Assembly: GCA_963525745.1 (NCBI GenBank) | Contig: CAURMH010000025.1 | Location: 1-22,272 of the forward strand | DNA from: CAURMH01 sp963525745 | GTDB taxonomy: Bacteria > Pseudomonadota > Gammaproteobacteria > Enterobacterales > Pasteurellaceae | Direction of reading: 5' to 3' | Length of the DNA stretch: 22,272 nucleotides | Shown: positions 21,757-22,272 of the stretch, one piece after another | Position numbering within the stretch: position 1 is the stretch's first letter | Layout: every line of letters begins with the position of its first letter | The notes under the pieces: model-generated | Databases searched by the model: none | What the model was told of the DNA's origin: nothing | What the model saw: only the letters and a program-made list of their open reading frames with translations | Made by a program: the position numbers and the translations under genes

Positions 21757-22272
21757 TTGCTTCGATTACCAAAGAAATGCGTCTATTAAGTCGCGATCTG
21801 CACGGTGTCGCCGTATTATTTATCATGCCAATTTTGTTCATGCTGATTATGTCGGCCGCGTTGAGCAATGATAATGCCTTAAGCAATCGCTCGGAAATTG
21901 TGCTATTGAGTGAGAAAAATGCGCTTAACGATGCCTTTTTAGACGCGCTCAAAAATGAAAAACTTGCCGTTCGTCAAGCGCCACCGGAAGAGCTGGCGCA
22001 ATACCAAGAAGCGCTACAAGCAGGGAAATTCGATTTGCTGATTTTCAATCCGAATAAAAAACAGACCGCACTTTCCGAAGAACAAAACCTGCAACTTTGG
22101 TTGAATCCGAGCGTGGATCGCAGTTGGTTGTTGGGCGTGAAAGGCGTATTGCAAAAGCATTACTCGCAACTGCGTTTAAACGATTATTTGGCGGACAATC
22201 ACATTACGTTAGAAAACAACAAACGCAAGCCAATCAAAGAGATTCAAAATAAAGTCAATAAAGAACTGGATA
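21750..22272 (+). CDS. ABC-2 type transporter permease (partial, runs off the window)
   Basis: An open frame of 174 codons continues to the window edge. It begins with GTG at 21750, overlapping the ATPase stop by 7 nt, and reads VLIASITKEMRLLSRDLHG followed by a membrane helix VAVLFIMPILFMLIMSAAL and then a long hydrophilic stretch (SEIVLLSEKNAL onward). One N-terminal helix plus a large external domain is the layout of ABC-2 (YhfH/NatB-like, long-loop) permeases. The remaining helices lie beyond the window. An uptake sequence lies at 22065-22073. Confidence 0.85.
   Translation, partial: MLIASITKEMRLLSRDLHGVAVLFIMPILFMLIMSAALSNDNALSNRSEIVLLSEKNALNDAFLDALKNEKLAVRQAPPEELAQYQEALQAGKFDLLIFNPNKKQTALSEEQNLQLWLNPSVDRSWLLGVKGVLQKHYSQLRLNDYLADNHITLENNKRKPIKEIQNKVNKELD
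22065..22073 (-). repeat. DNA uptake signal sequence (USS)
   Basis: Exact ACCGCACTT in the permease gene, encoding QTALS in the external loop. Confidence 0.8.

Noticed and set aside
21578..21952. 124-residue minus-strand open frame across the ATPase/permease junction
   Set aside because: Both sense-strand genes have clear ABC features and continue through it; the antisense frame has no features of its own.
1..22272. CRISPR arrays, tRNA or rRNA genes
   Set aside because: No regularly spaced direct repeats, and no tRNA or rRNA-like segments were seen; nearly all sequence is accounted for by protein genes.

Overview
The window carries a biosynthetic cluster for an aryl polyene (APE) pigment joined to dialkylresorcinol (DAR) genes, the gene combination expected for a flexirubin-like, membrane-anchored lipid pigment. 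The host is almost certainly a member of the Pasteurellaceae in the Haemophilus/Aggregatibacter/Pasteurella group. Sixteen exact copies of the Hin-type DNA uptake word AAGTGCGGT (either strand) occur in 22.3 kb, where about 0.2 would be expected by chance. The species cannot be named from the sequence alone.

Layout. Positions 1-455 hold a degraded IS3-family transposase and what looks like the right end of that element. Next come a minus-strand lipoprotein gene (495-923) and a divergent region with promoter-like elements. From about 1061 to 14765 all genes lie on the plus strand with gaps of a few tens of bases or short overlaps, and probably form one operon: a 24-residue lipoprotein-like ORF, chain-length factor ApeC, acyltransferase ApeD, acyl carrier proteins ApeE and ApeF, a ligase fused to an ApeI dehydratase domain, a COG4648-type membrane protein, a second unfused ligase (ApeH), glycosyltransferase, LpxL-like acyltransferase, thioesterase ApeK, LolA-like ApeL, MMPL transporter ApeM, lipoprotein ApeN, ketosynthase ApeO, dehydratase ApeP and ketoreductase ApeQ. 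A hairpin terminator ends this unit at about 14.82 kb.

A minus-strand cysteine-containing lipoprotein (14834-15196) separates this unit from a second plus-strand operon with its own extended -10 promoter: ketosynthase ApeR, DarA, DarB, a 130-residue protein of unknown function, a RhuM-family protein, a BtrH-like acyltransferase candidate, an ABC ATPase and the start of its ABC-2 permease, which runs off the end of the window.

How the genes probably work together (inference from known APE and DAR systems). The ligases load an aryl starter onto ApeE/ApeF. ApeO:ApeC with ApeR, ApeQ and an ApeI:ApeP dehydratase pair build the conjugated polyene. DarB and DarA make a dialkylresorcinol. Acyltransferases and the BtrH-like protein may attach the polyene to its lipid partner, and ApeL/ApeM/ApeN plus the ABC transporter may move the product through the envelope. 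The most unusual points are the ligase-ApeI fusion beside a duplicated ligase, a dehydratase active site apparently split between two proteins, and a rhuM gene wedged into the pigment operon. No aromatic amino acid ammonia-lyase or methyltransferase is visible here.
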